From positions 245,121 to 309,120 of the forward strand of contig NZ_JASJEV010000004.1 in the NCBI RefSeq assembly GCF_030067675.1: DNA of 64,000 nucleotides. Direction: 5' to 3'. This DNA comes from Chelatococcus albus. Its GTDB lineage: Bacteria; Pseudomonadota; Alphaproteobacteria; Rhizobiales; Beijerinckiaceae. The notes beneath the pieces are model-generated. The model was given only the letters and a program-made list of their open reading frames with translations, was not told the origin of the DNA and made no database searches. Position numbers and translations under genes: made by a program. Below are positions 60,585 through 64,000 of this stretch, in pieces; position 1 is the first letter of the stretch; every line of letters starts with the position of its first letter.

Positions 60585-61493
60585 TCATTCCTTCACCGCG
60601 CCCGTCATCGACGAGACGTAGTGCTCGACGAAGAAGGAATAGAGGATGACGACGGGCAGCGAGCCGATGAGTGCGCCGGCCATCAGCGAGCCCCATTCGT
60701 AGACGTCCGAGCGCACGAGCTCGGTCAATACGCCGACCGGCACCGTCTTGTTCTCGGACGAGGCGATGAAGGTGAGCGCGTAGATGAATTCGTTCCACGA
60801 CAGCGTGAAGGCGAAGATGCCCGCCGAGATGAGCCCCGGCACCGAGAGCGGCAGAAGCACCTTGAGGAGGATCTGCCAACGCGACGCGCCGTCGATGAGT
60901 GCGCATTCCTCGAGCTCGAACGGGATCGAACGGAAATAGCCCATGAGCAGCCAGGTGCAGAAGGGCACGAGGAAAGTCGGGTAGGTGAAGATCAGCGCGA
61001 GCTTGGTGTCGTAGATGCCGAACTTGAACACCATGAGTGCGAGCGGGATGAACAGGATCGACGGCGGGACGAGATAGGCGAGGAAGATTGCGAGGCCGAC
61101 GAAACGTGAGCCGGCAAAGCGCAGGCGCTCGATGGCGTAAGCCGCGAAGACCGAGGTGACGAGCGACAGGAAGGTCGAGGCAACCGCCACCACCATCGTG
61201 TTGAGGAGCCAGCCGGGATAGGAGGTCTCGAACAGGAGGTAGCGGATGTGGTCGAGCGTCGGATCCACCACCCAGAAGGGGCTGTAATTCGTGTAGTCGG
61301 TGAGCTGCGCGTTGGGTTTGACGGCCGTGATCGCCATCCAGTAGAAGGGGAAGAGAAGCACGAAGACGAAGACGGCGAGCGGCAGGTAGACTACCGCGAT
61401 CCGCCGGGGCAGGCGTTCGAGATAGGCCATGCCGCCTTCGTCGCCGACGACAGGTTCCCGGCCGAGGGGCAGCTGTTCATTGGTTGTGGTCAC
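60585..61493 (-). CDS. Sugar ABC transporter permease (MalG type)
   Basis: 302 residues, six segments, coupling EAA loop FELEECALIDGASRWQILLK (about 200). GTG 61493 is chosen because GGGAGGGGG lies 4 nt upstream. 11 nt behind the first permease. Confidence 0.92.
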   Translation of the reverse strand: MTTTNEQLPLGREPVVGDEGGMAYLERLPRRIAVVYLPLAVFVFVLLFPFYWMAITAVKPNAQLTDYTNYSPFWVVDPTLDHIRYLLFETSYPGWLLNTMVVAVASTFLSLVTSVFAAYAIERLRFAGSRFVGLAIFLAYLVPPSILFIPLALMVFKFGIYDTKLALIFTYPTFLVPFCTWLLMGYFRSIPFELEECALIDGASRWQILLKVLLPLSVPGLISAGIFAFTLSWNEFIYALTFIASSENKTVPVGVLTELVRSDVYEWGSLMAGALIGSLPVVILYSFFVEHYVSSMTGAVKE

Positions 61494-61504
61494 GTCCCCC
61501 TCCC

Positions 61505-62452
61505 TCAGTCCTGTCCGCCCTGTTGCCAGCGCCGGCGCTGCAGTCCGAAATAGCTGAAGAGGATCGCCGCGAGCAGGAAGGGGATCATGGCGACGGCGAT
61601 CGCCGCGCCCTCGCCGAGCTGCCCGCCGGGAATGGCGCGCTGGAAACTGAGCGTCGCCATCAGATGGGTGGCGTTGAGCGGCCCGCCGCGCGTCAGCACG
61701 TAGATGAGCTGGAAGTCGGTGAAGGTGAACAGCACCGAGAAGGTCATCACCACGGCGATGATGGGCGAGAGCATCGGCAGCGTGATGTGGCGAAAGCGCT
61801 GCCACGGGGTGGCGCCGTCCAGCGTCGCCGCCTCGTGCAGCGACGGCGGGATCGTCTGCAGACCGGCGAGCAGCGAGATCGCGACAAAGGGCACGCCGCG
61901 CCAGACGTTGGCGGCGATGACGGAAGCCCGCGCGTTGGTGGCGTCGCCGAGGAAATTGATCGGCGCGTCGATGATCCCGAGGCGCATCAGCGCCCAGGAG
62001 ATGATCGAGAACTGGGCGTCATAGATCCACCAGAAGGCGATGGCCGAGAGCACCGTGGGCACGACCCATGGCAGGAGCACGATGGCGCGGAAGAAGGCCT
62101 TGAACGGCAGGCGCCCGTTGAGGAGGAGCGCCAGCCACAGCCCGAGGCCGAACTTCAGGAGCGAGGCGACCGTCGTGTAGAGGATCGTGTTGAAGACCGA
62201 GAGCCAGAAGATCGAATCGTCCCACAGGAGCTCGTAGTTCTCCAGGCCCACGTAGACGCCCGCACGGCCGATGCGCGTGTCGGTGAAGCCGAGCCAGACG
62301 CCCAGTCCGAGCGGATAGGTGAGGAAGACGAGGAGGAAGGCGGCTGCCGGCAGGAGGAACAACAACCCGACCGCGTTGCGATCGTGCGCCAGCGCAGCGA
62401 GGCTCCAGCGCGACGGCGGCCGCATCGCCGCAGGCTCGGCTCGAACGGACAT
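61505..62452 (-). CDS. Sugar ABC transporter permease (MalF type)
   Basis: 315 residues, six segments, EAA loop PPSLHEAATLDGATPWQRFR (about 203). Partner of the MalG-type permease; 73 nt behind the receptor gene. Confidence 0.92.
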   Translation of the reverse strand: MSVRAEPAAMRPPSRWSLAALAHDRNAVGLLFLLPAAAFLLVFLTYPLGLGVWLGFTDTRIGRAGVYVGLENYELLWDDSIFWLSVFNTILYTTVASLLKFGLGLWLALLLNGRLPFKAFFRAIVLLPWVVPTVLSAIAFWWIYDAQFSIISWALMRLGIIDAPINFLGDATNARASVIAANVWRGVPFVAISLLAGLQTIPPSLHEAATLDGATPWQRFRHITLPMLSPIIAVVMTFSVLFTFTDFQLIYVLTRGGPLNATHLMATLSFQRAIPGGQLGEGAAIAVAMIPFLLAAILFSYFGLQRRRWQQGGQD

Positions 62453-62482
62453 CGATGGCTCTCCGGCGGAGTGGCGGCTGCA

Positions 62483-62511
62483 CCCTCCCGCCCCTCGCCG
62501 GGGCGGAAGGG
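62483..62511 (-). other. Intercistronic stem-loop behind sugar receptor gene
   Basis: CCGCCCC/GGGGCGG (62488-62494, 62500-62506) with a 5-nt loop, extended by four more pairs after one mismatch. Sits between the receptor and permease genes like the stem-loops of the other transporter operons. Confidence 0.65.
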
Positions 62512-62525
62512 CAGGACCCGTTGGT

Positions 62526-63842
62526 TCAGCCGCGATAGGCGCGGCTGATGCGTTGTTCGGCGCGTTTGGCTGCCTCTTCCGGCGAACGCTGGCCGGTGGC
62601 CGCCTCAGCGAACATGTCGACGAGGACGTAGTCGGCCATCACTGCCGCAGAGGCGGGACCGAGCGGCCCGGCATAGCCGTTCGGCCGCAGGGTTTCCGAG
62701 GCCTTGGCATAGGGCGCGTGATTGGGATCGGAGGTCCAGACCGGGTTGCCGGCAAAGGCCTTCAGCGTCTGGCAGCAATAGGCGCTCGCCCCCAGCAGCC
62801 AAGCGTCCATCTGCGGCTTCTCGTACATGAACTGCAGATAGGCGAGCGCAGCCTTCGGGTACTTCGTGTACTTGAAGATGGCCGCCGACGTCGTCTGATG
62901 CAGTTCGACCGGCTTGCCGACGGGACCGACGGGCAGCTGGGTCGTCCTGATGTCCTTGGCGAGGTCGGCGAGCTTGGGATCGTTCTTCGCCGAATAGTAG
63001 AGCGACACGCCATTGGCGGTCAGCGAGATCTCGCCCGCAAGGAAGGCGCGGTTGTTGTTGACATCGAGCCAGCTCTCCGTGCCCGGGATGAAGGTCTGGT
63101 AAAGCTCGCGGGCATATTTCAATGCCGCGATCGTCTCGGGGCTGTTGATGGCCACCTTGCCCTTCTCGTCCACGGTCCTGCCACCATGGCTCCACAAGAG
63201 CCAGTGGGCATAGTTGTTGCCATCTCCCACCGCCTTGCCGTGGGCGAATCCCGCCGGATGCCCCTTGGCCTTCAGCGCCTTGCAGAGCTCGAGGAACCCC
63301 TTCGTGTCCTTGGGGAACTCGCTGAAGCCCGCCTCCTTCACCCAGCTCTCGCGGTAGCACAGGGCGTTGCCGATGGCCGCGAGCGGCAGGGCGATGAACT
63401 TGCCATCCTTCCTGGTGTAGCTCTCCGGGCCCGGATACCAGCCGCCGTACTTGCCGCCCAGGTAGTTGGCGAGCTCGCTCACGTCCATGAGCTTGTCGGG
63501 GTACTGGAAGGGGTCGTCGAACCAGACCCAGACGATGTCGGGGCCGGAGCCGACATTGGCGGCGACCGCCGCCTTCGGGCGGATGTCCTCCCAGCTCTCC
63601 TTGTCAATCCGCACCTCCACACCCGTCGCCTCGGTGAACTTCTTCGTATTGGCGAGCCAGGCGTCCTCCTCGCCCTTGACGAAAGGAGCCCACCGCAGGA
63701 GACGCAGCGTCGCTCCCTTCTCGGGCTCGTATTTCGGCGCAGCCTGTGCGAGCGCCGGCGGACCGCCGGCGAAGGGACCGAGGGCGGCGCCGGCGGCAAG
63801 ACCGGCCGTACTCAAGAGGAGATCTCGTCTCGATAGGGTCAT
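62526..63842 (-). CDS. Sugar ABC transporter substrate-binding protein (family 1)
   Basis: 438 residues. The N-terminus MTLSRRDLLLSTAGLAAGAA is a twin-arginine signal ending in ALAQAAP. The mature protein has the extracellular solute-binding fold (LRWAPFVKGEEDAW; GPDIVWVWFDDPFQYPDKL; INSPETIAALKYARELY). AAGGAGGAAA precedes ATG 63842. Likely ligand: a sugar or sugar acid. Confidence 0.92.
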   Translation of the reverse strand: MTLSRRDLLLSTAGLAAGAALGPFAGGPPALAQAAPKYEPEKGATLRLLRWAPFVKGEEDAWLANTKKFTEATGVEVRIDKESWEDIRPKAAVAANVGSGPDIVWVWFDDPFQYPDKLMDVSELANYLGGKYGGWYPGPESYTRKDGKFIALPLAAIGNALCYRESWVKEAGFSEFPKDTKGFLELCKALKAKGHPAGFAHGKAVGDGNNYAHWLLWSHGGRTVDEKGKVAINSPETIAALKYARELYQTFIPGTESWLDVNNNRAFLAGEISLTANGVSLYYSAKNDPKLADLAKDIRTTQLPVGPVGKPVELHQTTSAAIFKYTKYPKAALAYLQFMYEKPQMDAWLLGASAYCCQTLKAFAGNPVWTSDPNHAPYAKASETLRPNGYAGPLGPASAAVMADYVLVDMFAEAATGQRSPEEAAKRAEQRISRAYRG

Positions 63843-63936
63843 CGCGTTTCCTCCTTGAAGCCGGGATGTGCTCTTGTGCGGCACCGCCGTCCCTTGCGGT
63901 TATGTCTGCGCCGCCCGGCCTGCGGGGCGCGCGGGT

Positions 63937-64000
63937 TCAGAGTCTCTGGCCGGTGTCGGCGTCGAAGAGGTGGACGAGGGCGGGGTCGGGCTTGAGCGGC
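63937..64000 (-). CDS. Sugar ABC transporter ATPase, C-terminal end only
   Basis: The last 20 codons are visible: PLKPDPALVHLFDADTGQRL then TGA (63939-63937). This is the typical end of UgpC/MsmK-type ATPases (HLFDxxTGxxL). The gene continues beyond the right edge and is first in the sugar operon as far as seen. Confidence 0.8.
   Translation of the reverse strand, partial: PLKPDPALVHLFDADTGQRL

Noticed and set aside
1..64000. Insertion sequences, prophage, integrases, CRISPR arrays, rRNA and tRNA genes
   Set aside because: Looked for throughout and none seen: no transposase-like proteins, no regularly spaced repeats, no tRNA-like cloverleaf or rRNA sequence.

Overview
The window is a GC-rich, densely packed chromosomal stretch from an alphaproteobacterium, most likely of the order Hyphomicrobiales (Rhizobiales). 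The main pointers are homospermidine synthase with an ornithine decarboxylase that has a very long leader, the fused single-chain indolepyruvate oxidoreductase, an FNR/FixK-type box, frequent GTG/TTG starts with good Shine-Dalgarno sites, and many ABC/TRAP uptake operons. I found no rRNA, tRNA, insertion sequence, integrase or CRISPR array, so it reads as core plus catabolic chromosome.

Layout. 1-2745: a ferrochelatase cut by the left edge and a Tat-exported 5'-nucleotidase. 2846-12024 (minus): an eight-gene operon of an acyl-CoA ligase, a complete branched-chain-type ABC importer (livG-H-M, binding protein, livF), a RhtB exporter and a PaaK-like adenylating enzyme. It is followed by a Crp-like regulator, an isochorismatase-fold hydrolase and a 1166-residue indolepyruvate:ferredoxin oxidoreductase. 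Together these suggest uptake and CoA-activation of aromatic or branched acids. 17781-24936: a DUF1007/NicO metal transporter pair converging on a nitrile operon (GGT-like protein, amidase, DUF1045, cobalt-type nitrile hydratase alpha and beta, activator). 25047-30872: a TAXI-TRAP transporter with its DUF1850 partner and a periplasmic glucan protein (OpgG/D). 30958-36140: a zinc block with a His-rich microprotein, ZnuCBA, a COG0523 GTPase and a WD40 protein. 36254-37276: a TsdA-like dihaem cytochrome behind an FNR box.

37415-44929: small unknown genes, acetyltransferases, the polyamine genes hss and odc (with a frameshifted acetyltransferase between them and an approximately 420-nt odc leader), a second OpgG/D paralogue and a RimI-like protein. 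44913-53265: an apparently uncharacterised catabolic locus made of a creatininase-like hydrolase and RidA on one strand, and on the other a NitT/TauT-type ABC importer, a cytosine-deaminase-like amidohydrolase, a VAO-type flavin oxidase and two flavodoxin-fold quinone reductases, followed by a MarR regulator. This is the best candidate for an undescribed pathway, probably for a small nitrogen heterocycle. 53877-57534: a chromate-type transporter with a rhodanese-ChrB protein, a DMT transporter and a frameshifted TfoX C-terminal-domain gene. 57500-64000: a sugar-acid locus with two beta-hydroxyacid dehydrogenases, a LacI regulator and a sugar ABC transporter cut by the right edge.

Two window-wide patterns stand out. 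All four ABC/TRAP binding-protein genes that precede permease or ATPase genes in an operon carry a GC-rich stem-loop just downstream. Two genes (an acetyltransferase and the TfoX-like gene) are each one base short in a G/C run, which means either pseudogenes or sequence errors.
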